Source: CAZWLD01 sp964634685
GTDB taxonomy: Bacteria > Bacillota_I > Bacilli_A > Acholeplasmatales > JAEDCM01
Reading direction: 5' to 3'
NCBI GenBank assembly: GCA_964634685.1
Contig: CAZWLD010000009.1
Coordinates: 1 to 64,000, forward strand
Length of the DNA stretch: 64,000 nucleotides
Shown: piece by piece, positions 36,635 to 46,653 of the stretch
Layout: every line of letters starts with the position of its first letter
Numbering within the stretch: the first letter of the stretch is position 1
Notes under the pieces: model-generated
The model's database searches: none
Told to the model about the DNA's origin: nothing
The model's input: the letters and a program-made list of their open reading frames with translations, nothing else
Made by a program: the position numbers and the translations under genes

Positions 36635-38032
36635 TTGAATATTCAAGAATTATATCCTACTTCCTATTCCTTTGACATCAAAGGAATCAATATCGACTCA
36701 AAAATCAAAGGGCAGGAATGCCTTTTTATTTGCATTAAAGGGGAAAATTATGATGGCCATAATTATGTCAATGAAGCCATCGAAAATGGTGCGATTTGCA
36801 TCATCACAGAAAAGGATTTAGATATATCCATCCCCTATATCAAGGTTTCTGATACTAAGGATGAGCTTGCCCGCATAGCCTCAATTTTCTATCAAAATCC
36901 AAGCTCAAAAATGAATTTAATCGGGGTAACAGGAACGGATGGAAAAACAACAGTCGCAACAATCATCAAGCAGGTCGTTTTTGATACTGGCTATATTGGC
37001 ACCAATGGTATTGATTATTTATGTAATCATTACTATATCAAAAACACAACACCAAATCCGATTATCATCAATTCATTTTTAAATGATATGTTCAATTCTG
37101 GCATTAAAAACTGTGCTATGGAGGTCTCTAGTCAAGCTATTTTAGGAAAAAGAATCAATTATCTTCCCTTTCAAATAGCTATTTTCACTAATCTAACTCA
37201 CGAGCATTTAGACAGCCACCATACAATGGAGGAATATTTTCAAACCAAAGCCCAGCTCTTCTCTTCTTTGGATAAGGATAGCTTAGCTATCATCAATATT
37301 GATTCACCTTACGGCAAGAGATTAACAAAAATGACAAAAGCCAAGGTCATAACCTATAGCACACAAGAAAAAGCCACCCTAAGAGCTTTAAATATCCGTT
37401 TTGATAGTAAAGGCTCAGTCTTTGATTTAGAATACAAATATCGAATTTACAAAAGGATTGAAACCAATTTGATTGGCAAATATAATGTTTCGAATATTTT
37501 GGCTTGTATCGGCGTTTTTTTTGATTTAGGTATTCCCTTTAAAGAAATCAGAGAAAAGCTTTCAAACCTAAAGCCAATCGAAGGACGAATGCATATGATT
37601 GAAAATGGCAAATTTTTAACCATCGTTGATTTTGCCCATACGCCCAATGCCTTATATAATCTATTAGAGACTAGTCGCAAATTCACCAAAAATAATTTAA
37701 TTATTTTATTGGGCGCCACCGGAAAAAGGGATGCCTCAAAACGATCATTAATGGGACAAATTGCGACGGAAATGGCTGATTTTGTGATTTTCACGGAGGA
37801 GGATAGCTATGATGAAGCCTTAGAAAAAATTATTGCGGATTTAACAGCCGATGTCAAAAGAGATAACTATATCATCATCCCCTCAAGAAAAGAGGCCATT
37901 AGGCACCTTAGTAAAATCGCATCCTATAATGATACGATATTAATAACTGGTAAGGGCAATGAAAAAACGATGTCCACGAGGAACACCGTTATTGAATACA
38001 ATGATATTGAGGAAATATCAAAATATCTTTAA
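36635..38032 (+). CDS. murE: UDP-N-acetylmuramyl-tripeptide synthetase (MurE)
   Basis: It adds the third amino acid of the peptidoglycan stem peptide. The ATP loop GVTGTDGKTT, the substrate region TTPNP, the TNLTHEHLDSH motif, the carbamylated-Lys region KAQLF and IEGRMHMIENG are present. The 465 residues are slightly short. The DNPR motif of meso-diaminopimelate-adding enzymes is absent (the segment reads FTEEDSYDEA), so another amino acid such as L-lysine is likely added. The start is TTG 36635 with AGAGGTG 7 bases upstream. Its stop overlaps the stop of the converging thioredoxin-like gene by 4 bp. Confidence 0.88.
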   Translation: MNIQELYPTSYSFDIKGINIDSKIKGQECLFICIKGENYDGHNYVNEAIENGAICIITEKDLDISIPYIKVSDTKDELARIASIFYQNPSSKMNLIGVTGTDGKTTVATIIKQVVFDTGYIGTNGIDYLCNHYYIKNTTPNPIIINSFLNDMFNSGIKNCAMEVSSQAILGKRINYLPFQIAIFTNLTHEHLDSHHTMEEYFQTKAQLFSSLDKDSLAIINIDSPYGKRLTKMTKAKVITYSTQEKATLRALNIRFDSKGSVFDLEYKYRIYKRIETNLIGKYNVSNILACIGVFFDLGIPFKEIREKLSNLKPIEGRMHMIENGKFLTIVDFAHTPNALYNLLETSRKFTKNNLIILLGATGKRDASKRSLMGQIATEMADFVIFTEEDSYDEALEKIIADLTADVKRDNYIIIPSRKEAIRHLSKIASYNDTILITGKGNEKTMSTRNTVIEYNDIEEISKYL

Positions 38033-38598
38033 TTTTTCGAGAAAATATATTTAGCAGCCTCAACTACGCCAAGCTTTGACCAACCGCTTCCATCATAAAA
38101 TTCACAAACCACGTCACCATTAGGGGCCGTTTCGATGCGAGCACAGGACGTAAACTTGATGGTTTTTCCATTAATTAATAAAAGCTGCGGAGTGGTTTCT
38201 CGATCAATTCCGTAATTTGCGGCAAAGGTTTTACCATCATCACTTCCCGCATCAATTAAATATATTTTTTTAATTCCGGCTTTTTTGGCATATTTATTAA
38301 TAGGAGTTATACTTTCTTGACAGCTTTTGCATGTTGGCTTGCTGAAGAAAACATAAAAATCCTCAGAGGAAGCCGCAAGCTTTTTGATATCACTATAGGT
38401 CGCTTCCTCATAAACATTACCGATAGGTAAAAATGATGATGAATATTTTCTTGAAACACTATCACCCCAGAAATAGAGAGCAAAGGTTCCAACAGCTAGT
38501 AAGCCCACTAAAATTAAACTAATATTCACAATTGTTCTTCTCTTAAGAAAAATTCTTGGAGAAGATTTTTTTCCTGAAGAATTTTCTTTATTTTCCAC
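38029..38598 (-). CDS. Membrane-anchored thioredoxin-fold protein
   Basis: This 189-residue protein has a basic N-terminus, one membrane helix (about residues 25-45) and an extracytoplasmic thioredoxin-like domain with the redox pair CKSC (FFSKPTCKSCQ). Two further cysteines sit in the C-terminal half (TSCARI, DVVCEF). It probably reduces or forms disulfides in envelope proteins. The start is GTG 38598, which is 6 bases after GGGAGG; the open frame reaches ATG 38619 without a site. It overlaps the BspA-like gene by 11 bp and is co-expressed with it. Confidence 0.7.
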   Translation of the reverse strand: MENKENSSGKKSSPRIFLKRRTIVNISLILVGLLAVGTFALYFWGDSVSRKYSSSFLPIGNVYEEATYSDIKKLAASSEDFYVFFSKPTCKSCQESITPINKYAKKAGIKKIYLIDAGSDDGKTFAANYGIDRETTPQLLLINGKTIKFTSCARIETAPNGDVVCEFYDGSGWSKLGVVEAAKYIFSKN

Positions 38599-40012
38599 GA
38601 TAATCCTCCCTTGAAACATTATAAACTATACTACACTTATATCCTAAGCCATCCTCACGATTAAAGGCTTCATCAAAGCTTGATGCCTCAAAATAAAGGG
38701 TAGTCTTTGATTGATTGGTTGAACAGCCATAGAAGGCTTTTTCACCAATTGTTGTGACAGTACTAGGAATATAGGCTTTTTCCAATAAAATACATAGCAT
38801 AAAGGCCCCATTACCAATTTCTTCAACCGATGCTAAATCTACTTCCGTCAAAGAAGTCGTTAAAAAAGCTTTTTCTCCGATTTTTTTAACGGAATCAGGT
38901 ATTTCAACCCGACTAAGTGAACGAGCCGCAAAGAAAGCATAATCGCTTATTTCAGTAATTCCCTCAGGAATTACATATTGATGTCCACTACCAACATATT
39001 TTAACAAGGTATTATCTTTAATAATCACATCATCCTTGACATCTGATTTCTTAAATAGATAGCTTGTATATTTAGAAAACAAACTGTTTGTGGAATAATT
39101 ATCATAATAATCATCCCCAACTAAAATCGCACCACACGAAAAGCCAGATAATTTTCCTTTCATTTTCGGCACATCGCCCAAAAACTCAACCCATTGAAGG
39201 AATGACATTGTTAAGCTGTATTGGCCAATTGTAGTAACAGACGCAGGAATCGTTAGATTCGATAAATTGGTATTATAAGCAAAATAGTCTCCGATTTCCT
39301 CTAAAGAATTAGATAATTGTAAATTCGTTAAATAAACACAATCCTTAAAGGCTGAATCGCCAATTGTAATAACGGAATTAGGTAAAACTACACTATAAAC
39401 CTTTGAGCCGGCAAAAGCATAGGGTTCAATATTTAATAAAGTATTAGGAAGGCCAAATTCACCATCATATGAAGAAGGATATTGATAAAGAACGGTTTGA
39501 TTCTTATTATACAATAGGCCATCCATTTCTGAATAGTATTTGTTGTTTTTGTCAACAACAAAGGCTTTATTGAAGGTTAGATTTCTAAAGGCATCAGTAC
39601 CAATACTTTCAACATTTTTTCCAATAATGACCTTTTCTAAAAGACTACATCCATAGAAGGCACGATCGCCAATTGTGACTACTCCACTATTTTTTACATA
39701 GGAAACCTCACGTAAAGCTCTTGATTCTTCAAAGGCTGATTCACCAATCGTCTTCACAGAGTCAGGAATAATAACCTTAACTAATTTGGAGTTTTGAAAG
39801 GCACTAGCGCCAATTTCTTCAACATAGTATCCATCAAGCTTTTCGGGAATACGAATATCATTAATATTTGTGTCCTTTAATCCTGTAACAATGGCCACAC
39901 CGTTTTTAATTGAATAATTAAAATATTCCTTGCTTGTTTCGGCCATTAGCTTTTCGCCACAAGCACATAAGGTAAGCGAAAAGAACAAAAGAAATAATAA
40001 TATTTTTTTCAA
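38588..40012 (-). CDS. BspA-like leucine-rich-repeat lipoprotein
   Basis: This 474-residue surface lipoprotein begins at TTG 40012 (AGAGGTG at 6 bases), giving a signal peptide with lipobox LCAC. The GTG at 40021 overlaps the ribosome site. The body carries many LRR_5/BspA repeats (IGASAFQNS, IGDRAFYGCS, IGDSAFKDC, IGEKAFYGCS patterns). The promoter lies tightly between the start and a duplicated pyk terminator. In the uninterrupted arrangement this gene would lie directly downstream of pyk. Confidence 0.85.
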   Translation of the reverse strand: MKKILLFLLFFSLTLCACGEKLMAETSKEYFNYSIKNGVAIVTGLKDTNINDIRIPEKLDGYYVEEIGASAFQNSKLVKVIIPDSVKTIGESAFEESRALREVSYVKNSGVVTIGDRAFYGCSLLEKVIIGKNVESIGTDAFRNLTFNKAFVVDKNNKYYSEMDGLLYNKNQTVLYQYPSSYDGEFGLPNTLLNIEPYAFAGSKVYSVVLPNSVITIGDSAFKDCVYLTNLQLSNSLEEIGDYFAYNTNLSNLTIPASVTTIGQYSLTMSFLQWVEFLGDVPKMKGKLSGFSCGAILVGDDYYDNYSTNSLFSKYTSYLFKKSDVKDDVIIKDNTLLKYVGSGHQYVIPEGITEISDYAFFAARSLSRVEIPDSVKKIGEKAFLTTSLTEVDLASVEEIGNGAFMLCILLEKAYIPSTVTTIGEKAFYGCSTNQSKTTLYFEASSFDEAFNREDGLGYKCSIVYNVSREDYRGK

Positions 40013-40031
40013 ATAAAACACCTCTTATTCT

Positions 40032-40040
40032 ATTTTACCA
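40032..40040 (-). promoter_or_regulatory. Extended -10 promoter of the BspA-like gene
   Basis: Minus strand TGGTAAAAT, 19 bases before the TTG start and only a few bases after the duplicated terminator. Confidence 0.5.
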
Positions 40041-40045
40041 TAACT

Positions 40046-40077
40046 AAAAAAAAATACCTAGAAAAAATCTAGGTATT
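40046..40077 (-). terminator. Duplicated pyk terminator, now at the end of the TIR operon
   Basis: A perfect 10-bp stem AATACCTAGA/TCTAGGTATT with a 5-base loop followed by nine T on the minus strand. The hairpin is identical to the one after pyk (50870-50901). Confidence 0.85.
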
Positions 40078-40120
40078 GATTGGAAATATTAAAGAGTAAC
40101 GACTTTCATTTCGTTTTCAG
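40047..40120 (-). repeat. 74-bp direct repeat, left copy (pyk 3' end relic + terminator)
   Basis: It is identical base for base to 50870-50943. It contains the last codons of pyk (ENEMKVVTL-stop) and the terminator, but no pyk body. With the right copy it flanks 40121-50869, as attachment-site or recombination repeats do. Confidence 0.9.
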
Positions 40121-40143
40121 GATATAACAAATTTGTTTAACCC

Positions 40144-43100
40144 TTATTCAGACTTATTTTTATCATCTTTAAAAAATGCTTGGATCAATCCAATTATCAT
40201 AATTACTACTGACAACGGTATGAACCAAATAATTGCAATTTTTTCTTCTATACCATCGACAACTTTATCAAAAATTTTATACTCTATATACGCAAAAACA
40301 GGAGATAATAATAATAAAAGTACGTATATCCATTCTGCTAATTCACCATCTATATTACTATTTTGAACGAAAATTAATGCTCCTATTAAGAAAATTAAAC
40401 TGTATAAATATAATATTGACCTAAGAAAAGCCGAGATTTTTACAAAGATTTCCATATAATCGTGATCATAATGCCCGTCTTTGATAAAAACCACTATGTT
40501 CATCAAAACAATCAAAAGATAACTTGAAGCTAGAATAATTATGTCAGGTATACTAAATGATAAAACAAAGGAATCTGATGGTTTCCATGCTAAACATGTT
40601 TTAAAACATAAGTGTAATAATCCAGCTATTGGGAAAAATGAAAAAACAAACAATAATATGAAGAGAATTGAAGAAAAAATAGTTTTAATAAAATTCGAAA
40701 TTGCATCATTTCTTTTTTCAACCCTAATTTTATTTTGAGTAATAATTTTTTCAGAATCAATCTCTACTCTAATCTTTTCCATTGATAGTAAATAAGAGTT
40801 TTTATTCTTACCGCCATATATTTCAATTCTCTTTTTTAAACTCTCATATAATAAATTTAATTTGTTGATACCTTCTACATCATATGGTTTATATCTGTAG
40901 CATTTTAAATCATATTCAAGACAATGAAACTTTTTATTACACTCTTTACAAAAGTTATCCCAAATCGCTTCATCGTCATTTTCTTTAAATATTGAAAATA
41001 AAGAATTGGCTCTTTTCAATGATTGTAAACAATCATATTCTTCATCAATTTTTTTCTTATACCTATTATTCAATTCCTCTTTTATCTCCACATATGTTGA
41101 GGAAGCAATAATCTTTTCACATTCTTCAATTATGGTTTCGATTTCATCAATATTATCAACATTTCTTTCCGGTAATGACGCCAATAATTTTTGTACCTCA
41201 AAAATAGATGAAGTGTATTTCTTTTGAAAATCAACAATCTCGATTAAATCATCTATTAAGCCGCCTGCGAGGGTATTTCCTTGTCTTTGAAGTTTAACCA
41301 AACCACTCTTTATTGAGGAAATATTCATTGCCTTATCAGCTACTTTTACTTCATCCTTTGTTAAACATCTATTATCTGCTAATTCAATATAGTATTTTGC
41401 ACAAATACAATCAAATGAATTTTCATTAGATTGCTGAACTATATATTGACTATACATTTTCTTAGCTGCCGAAAAGGCCTTAAACTTATGAAGATTGACC
41501 GCAAAGGTTGCTAATAAAGAATCAATTGTTGTTGGTGAATCCTTATACATATAAAAATCACTACAAGGATCTAGGCTAACAGTTTTTGGTGAATTAACCT
41601 TTAATGGCGTTTCATCTAATGAATAAACTATATATTTATTGAATAAATCAAATCCATTTAATTGTTCATCCTTATCGCCCTTTGAAGGCACTAATAAGCC
41701 GTCTTCAGTTTTTTGATAAGCATCTTCATCTGTGATTATCGAAATTAAGAAGGTTTCAAGATACTTAGGTTTCGTAGCGGGTGGTGCATATCTAAATAGA
41801 TTAGTAAATTTTTCAATAATCTCCTTGTTATGAACAATATGAAGGTTTTCCTTATTTGAAACATCCTTTTTATCACTTAATGTATTTCCCAACAAATTCT
41901 TCCGCAAAGCGATATACTCGTTTGGAGTATATATATTCTTTGTAACGTTAATGGAAATATAATACCATAAGGCTTCATAATCACCCTTATTTACATCGAT
42001 TATTTCCTTAAGCTTTGCTTGAACAAATTCCCTTGATTTTGGCCTTAAATCTGCATTTAAAAACAAATCAAGAGCCTTTTTACGAGATTCAATATATTTG
42101 TTAGGATCATTATTAGTAACATATTGTTTGATTAATAAATAATCACTAATTATGTCAATTATTGAATCCTTTTTTTCAACATTTTTAACTGTTTGATAGA
42201 TATTAGATGCAATCTTATTAAGAATCCCTTTATCTATATATTCTATATAGGGAATAATACATATTTTCAAGACAGGCTTTTGAACTAAATGATTATAATT
42301 GTCATTTGCCAATAGTTGAGCGATTTTTGTAATAACCTTTTTTGAATCCTCCTCAGTCGCTACTTTAAAGAATTCTTCCGCTACTTTTGGTTCTTTCGAT
42401 ATATTTTCTAAATTATTAAAATACGCATCAATTCCTAAAAATTCTGTATCTTTCAATAACAAATATTTTTTAGCTAAATAAGCATCCTGATGCTCAGAAA
42501 CGATTCTTTCAAGCTCAACAAAGGCATTTTTTCGATTTCTTTTGATTAATTCAAGATTATTTTCGCTTCCTTTAGGACTTCTTTCAATATCGTAAATCAA
42601 GTTATCAATCTCATCCTGAAGAGTTGAATCTGTTTTTTGATAGGTTGTAAATTTTCTGGTTGATTGAACCATACTTGTTATCTTTACATCACTTATCTCA
42701 GCAACTTCGCTTTTGAATTCCTTTGATGTAATCTTCTTAATAGAATTATCAAAAACGTTATCCTTAATGAATTCTAGTAAATTAGTTTCAGCTCCCGGTT
42801 TTCCTAAATAGATATGTTGTAGATTTTTAAATTCGTATGGGACATCATTAGGATTCATAGTCTTTGTAACAAATACAAATGATCTCTTTTGATTTTTATT
42901 ACGATTTTGAATCTCAGGATCCATTAAATATAGATAACGCATCCATTCATTTCTTACCCACTGCCATTGAATGTTAGTCTCATTTTCGCCAACTAAGATA
43001 AATACCTTAGCGGATTGTAATGCCGAAAAGATGATATGTTCATATTTCTTTCCCGTGAATAATCCCTGACAACGCTCAGATAAAAACACCTTTACTCCGG

Positions 43101-43719
43101 GAATTTGATCTTTAATAAAATCATACAATCCAGATGCCAACTCATAATCTTGTGTCCTAACAATTGAGCCATCTTCATTTTTGATTGGCTCGTTTGTCCT
43201 TGGGTCGATTTTAGAGACCTTTGTGGAGATAAAAATATCAAATTTATACTCACCATTCTTATAAACTTCTTCGATTTCTTTTCGAACCTTTTCAATATAT
43301 TCAAATGTCTCTAAAAAGGATTCTTTTTGATAAGGCTTTGATAACTCCAAACTTTTTTTAACAAATTCACTTTCCAAAATGTTTTCAAAATTAATATTAT
43401 TTAAAGTGGGAATATTGTCATATTTCCAATTCAATTTATTATCATTTGGAGTATAACAAATACAGTTTCTTGCCAAAGCACTTAAAAACCATACTTCTGC
43501 ATCCTTCGGATTTGATTCCCTTAATTCACGTAAGTCTGATTCTGCTTCCTTGAAGCGCAAATCTTTAAGATAACGATAAATCTTTTTATATTCATCCATC
43601 TTTTCAGCATCCATATTATGAACACCACCACAAGCCGGGCACTTATATAATTCATCAATTTTTTTCCATGTTGATGCATCAAATTCCCTCCAGCAACGTG
43701 GGCATTTTTTCTCTCCCAT
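40144..43719 (-). CDS. Zinc-ribbon / TIR-domain protein with C-terminal membrane helices
   Basis: A 1191-residue protein. Residues 6-32 form a zinc ribbon (CPRC...CPAC). Residues 40-155 are helical. Residues 158-330 form a TIR domain with KFDIFISTKVSK and the W..NEW segment, where E258 is at the catalytic glutamate position. A long helical, repeat-like region (about 340-1030) follows. Around five membrane helices lie in the last 160 residues. The architecture differs from the other TIR protein but has the same N-terminal order. It is last in the island operon. An NAD-cleaving, membrane-tethered effector is a reasonable inference. Confidence 0.78.
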   Translation of the reverse strand: MGEKKCPRCWREFDASTWKKIDELYKCPACGGVHNMDAEKMDEYKKIYRYLKDLRFKEAESDLRELRESNPKDAEVWFLSALARNCICYTPNDNKLNWKYDNIPTLNNINFENILESEFVKKSLELSKPYQKESFLETFEYIEKVRKEIEEVYKNGEYKFDIFISTKVSKIDPRTNEPIKNEDGSIVRTQDYELASGLYDFIKDQIPGVKVFLSERCQGLFTGKKYEHIIFSALQSAKVFILVGENETNIQWQWVRNEWMRYLYLMDPEIQNRNKNQKRSFVFVTKTMNPNDVPYEFKNLQHIYLGKPGAETNLLEFIKDNVFDNSIKKITSKEFKSEVAEISDVKITSMVQSTRKFTTYQKTDSTLQDEIDNLIYDIERSPKGSENNLELIKRNRKNAFVELERIVSEHQDAYLAKKYLLLKDTEFLGIDAYFNNLENISKEPKVAEEFFKVATEEDSKKVITKIAQLLANDNYNHLVQKPVLKICIIPYIEYIDKGILNKIASNIYQTVKNVEKKDSIIDIISDYLLIKQYVTNNDPNKYIESRKKALDLFLNADLRPKSREFVQAKLKEIIDVNKGDYEALWYYISINVTKNIYTPNEYIALRKNLLGNTLSDKKDVSNKENLHIVHNKEIIEKFTNLFRYAPPATKPKYLETFLISIITDEDAYQKTEDGLLVPSKGDKDEQLNGFDLFNKYIVYSLDETPLKVNSPKTVSLDPCSDFYMYKDSPTTIDSLLATFAVNLHKFKAFSAAKKMYSQYIVQQSNENSFDCICAKYYIELADNRCLTKDEVKVADKAMNISSIKSGLVKLQRQGNTLAGGLIDDLIEIVDFQKKYTSSIFEVQKLLASLPERNVDNIDEIETIIEECEKIIASSTYVEIKEELNNRYKKKIDEEYDCLQSLKRANSLFSIFKENDDEAIWDNFCKECNKKFHCLEYDLKCYRYKPYDVEGINKLNLLYESLKKRIEIYGGKNKNSYLLSMEKIRVEIDSEKIITQNKIRVEKRNDAISNFIKTIFSSILFILLFVFSFFPIAGLLHLCFKTCLAWKPSDSFVLSFSIPDIIILASSYLLIVLMNIVVFIKDGHYDHDYMEIFVKISAFLRSILYLYSLIFLIGALIFVQNSNIDGELAEWIYVLLLLLSPVFAYIEYKIFDKVVDGIEEKIAIIWFIPLSVVIMIIGLIQAFFKDDKNKSE

Positions 43720-43814
43720 ACCTTACAACTCCTTGCAAATAAAATGATTTAGAATTTTATTCATTAGATTCTAATTTCAATATCATTATTTTAATTAACA
43801 TACAATATGAATAA

Positions 43815-46010
43815 CTAAAACATTATTTCTTCTCCTGTATTTGTAATATACCCCTTTAACTGTCCATTGGTATACAAAACAACTTCCTTTACATTTGTAT
43901 AATATCCAACTATTTCATCGTAGTTATACAAACCTCCATACCAATATGATCCTAACGATATTTTACCCATATCAAATGATTGAAATAAAACTATTGCTTT
44001 TCCATCATCTTCAAATGCTTCCTTTCCAATTTTAGTCAAAGTTGCTGGAAGATGAACATATTTTAATGATGTATCAAGTGCAAATGCAAAGTCTCCAACT
44101 ATTTCTACCTTTGATGACTCGTTATAGTCAACATATTTTAACTTCTCGCATTTGTAAAATGCATAATCACCAATATATCTTAATTGTTTTCCTAAAGTGA
44201 CATCAGTTATTTCAGCAAAAGCAAATGCTTGATTACATACATACATAATATCTCTTCCATCAACTTCACTTAATTCAATACTCAATAAAGAAGATCCATT
44301 CATATACTTCATAATACCAACATAATCATCATCAGTAATAAAATATCTATAATTGCCATTTTCCTTTACTTCCTTTACATTTGTATAATATCCAACTATT
44401 TCATCGTAGTTATACAAACCTCCATACCAATATGATCCTAAAGATATTTTACTTGTATCATATGATTGAAATAAAACTATTGCTTTTCCATCATCTTCAA
44501 ATGCTTCCTCTCCAATTTTAGTCAATGTTGCTGGTAAATGCACATATTTTAATGATGTATCACGTGCAAAGGCAAAGTCTCCAACTATTTCTACCTTTGA
44601 TGACTCGCTATAGTCAACATAATTTAAATTCTTACATGAATAAAATGCATAATCACCTATATACATTAGTTCTTTACCTAAAATAACATCTGTTATATTT
44701 GAATTTTTGAATGCTTGACTACATACATACCTTACTTCTATTCCTTCAACAGTATTTAAATCAATACTCAATAATGAAGATTCATTCATATACTTCATAA
44801 TACCAACATAATTGTCATTAGTAATAAAATATCTATAATTGTCATTTTCCTTTACTTCCTTTACATTTGTATAATATCCAACTATTTCATCGTAGTTATA
44901 CAAACCTCCATACCAATATGATCCTAATGATATTTTATATGTATCATATGATTGAAATAAAACTATTGCCTTTCCATCATCTTCAAATGCTTCCTCTCCA
45001 ATTTTAGTCAATGTTTCTGGAAAATGAACATATTCTAATGATGTATCAAGTGCAAATGCATAATCTCCAACAGTTTCTAGACAAGTATTTCCTAAATCCA
45101 AAGAGGTTAAGGATGATTTATAAAATGCATATGAACCAATACTAGATAAAACAGTATATCTATCTAACACCAATTTATTTATTTTTGAACCATAAAATGC
45201 TCTTTTGCCAATCGATCTTATTGTTGCAGGTAATTTAACACTAGTGATTGCTCGGGATTCAAAAGCTTGATTTGCTATCTCATCTACCATTTTATCATTA
45301 TGATATGTTGGAATAACAATGTCCGGATAAAAGCCTTCATATCCAACTACTTTATAAGTATTTGTATCTTCTTTAAATTCATATATTATTCCTTCTGTTC
45401 CTTCATCTATATAGGAGAATATTGCAGTAAAATTAGTATCTTTTTTACATAGAACATCAGTTGTGTAAATCTCACCATAGTCATCTGCCCATCCAACAAG
45501 TATATAACCACTTTCATCATTAACTATTGGGAAATCTATTACTTGTCCATAATCATAATAATTTGTAGTAATTAGCGTCCCATCATAGTTATAAAAATTA
45601 ATTGGTATGTCCACTGGTGGAGCAAAATTAAAAGTTAGGGGACCTGTAGATCCAACTTCTTCTTTACCTAAAACTTCATTGAAGTTTTTATATGATATAT
45701 CTACAACAAATTTGCCCGGATTAGGAGAAGATATACCAATTTCATACTCTCTATCTGATACTTTAACCCACTCTATTTTTGCGCCACAATTATTTTCAAT
45801 AATGTCAAAAGAAAAATCTTTAGTATTTGTAGTAGTATGATTTTCTTTTCCATTTATTAATAACTTAGTATATAAAAAATACACCTCATCTATTTCGTAT
45901 GAATCTTGCAAATTAGTAATACATAATTCATAATCATTTCCAAAAAGAAATCCGCATGATGCTAAAGTCAACATAGTAAAAACACAAAGCAAAAAAAATA
46001 TTTTTTTCAT
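43815..46010 (-). CDS. BspA-like leucine-rich-repeat lipoprotein with long internal repeats
   Basis: This 731-residue protein has a lipoprotein signal peptide with lipobox LASC. A beta domain comes first, then a Listeria-Bacteroides/InlB-B-like repeat (INFYNYDG...GYILVGW), then BspA-type LRRs. The C-terminal part is made of a 162-residue unit repeated about 2.5 times with very high identity. ATG 46010 (GAGGAG at 10 bases) gives the normal MKKIFF start. It lies upstream of the TIR gene and downstream of the Lgt-like pseudogene. Confidence 0.82.
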   Translation of the reverse strand: MKKIFFLLCVFTMLTLASCGFLFGNDYELCITNLQDSYEIDEVYFLYTKLLINGKENHTTTNTKDFSFDIIENNCGAKIEWVKVSDREYEIGISSPNPGKFVVDISYKNFNEVLGKEEVGSTGPLTFNFAPPVDIPINFYNYDGTLITTNYYDYGQVIDFPIVNDESGYILVGWADDYGEIYTTDVLCKKDTNFTAIFSYIDEGTEGIIYEFKEDTNTYKVVGYEGFYPDIVIPTYHNDKMVDEIANQAFESRAITSVKLPATIRSIGKRAFYGSKINKLVLDRYTVLSSIGSYAFYKSSLTSLDLGNTCLETVGDYAFALDTSLEYVHFPETLTKIGEEAFEDDGKAIVLFQSYDTYKISLGSYWYGGLYNYDEIVGYYTNVKEVKENDNYRYFITNDNYVGIMKYMNESSLLSIDLNTVEGIEVRYVCSQAFKNSNITDVILGKELMYIGDYAFYSCKNLNYVDYSESSKVEIVGDFAFARDTSLKYVHLPATLTKIGEEAFEDDGKAIVLFQSYDTSKISLGSYWYGGLYNYDEIVGYYTNVKEVKENGNYRYFITDDDYVGIMKYMNGSSLLSIELSEVDGRDIMYVCNQAFAFAEITDVTLGKQLRYIGDYAFYKCEKLKYVDYNESSKVEIVGDFAFALDTSLKYVHLPATLTKIGKEAFEDDGKAIVLFQSFDMGKISLGSYWYGGLYNYDEIVGYYTNVKEVVLYTNGQLKGYITNTGEEIMF
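43877..45065 (-). repeat. Tandem 486-bp repeats inside the BspA-like gene
   Basis: Identical marker words recur at 43981, 44467 and 44953, exactly 486 bp apart. The period is a multiple of three (162 codons), so copy-number change keeps the frame. Confidence 0.85.
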
Positions 46011-46014
46011 AATC

Positions 46015-46606
46015 TTACAACTCCTCATTTTTCTTTTTTCTTTGAAAAAATGACTTAATGTCTTTAATTTCTAAATCTATTTTTCCATCATCTTTTTTTA
46101 TTCTTTGAACGATTAAAAATACTGTGGCAGAAATCACCAATATAGTTGAAATAACCTGAGAGGGTGATAAAAACGGCAATATTTTTCCACGATTATCACC
46201 TCGCATAAGCTCAGCAAAGCAGCGATAAATGCCATAAACATAACTATAGACAATCCATCTTCTCTCCTTGATAAACAAAACTAATATCCAAAAAAAGATG
46301 AACATAATCCAGCCTCAATTAATTGAGACGGAATAAGCTTTGTTCAAAATCCATAAGTCATTGTTGAAATTGATTCTTCTGGATAAACCAAACCAAAAAC
46401 GGAATTGATTGGTTTTCCAAAACAACAACCCTCATAAAAACAACCAAAGCGGCCAAAGGACTAACCAATAACAAATAAAGGGATATTATTATTTGATGTT
46501 TTTTCATAAAGCAATAAAAATATATTATACCAACAGTTATTCCTAATATGATTGTTAAGGGATATATAGCAATTTCAATATTTCCAATATTATATTTTGG
46601 ATACAT
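46015..46606 (-). pseudogene. Decayed Lgt-like (prolipoprotein diacylglyceryl transferase family) gene
   Basis: The N-terminal piece starts at ATG 46606 (MYPKYNIGNIEIAIYPLTI). The C-terminal piece is 46015-46305 (GIYRCFAELMRGDN...LSPSQVIST). Between them a different frame encodes FGRFGCFYEGCCFGKP and later IPSQLIEAG, the typical core of Lgt-like proteins. It contains an in-frame TGA and needs at least two frame changes. A part of the middle is also missing. The gene is therefore broken, and a working Lgt must be elsewhere because many lipoproteins occur here. Confidence 0.8.
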
Positions 46607-46653
46607 AACAAATCCATCCTTTAATAATAAATATGCATAAATAAAATCAACTA

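Noticed and set aside
43740..43800. Inverted repeat TTAGAAT...ATTCTAA as terminator between the LRR gene and the TIR gene
   Set aside because: It is short, has a long loop and no T run; the TIR gene is more likely part of the same transcript or has a weak own promoter.
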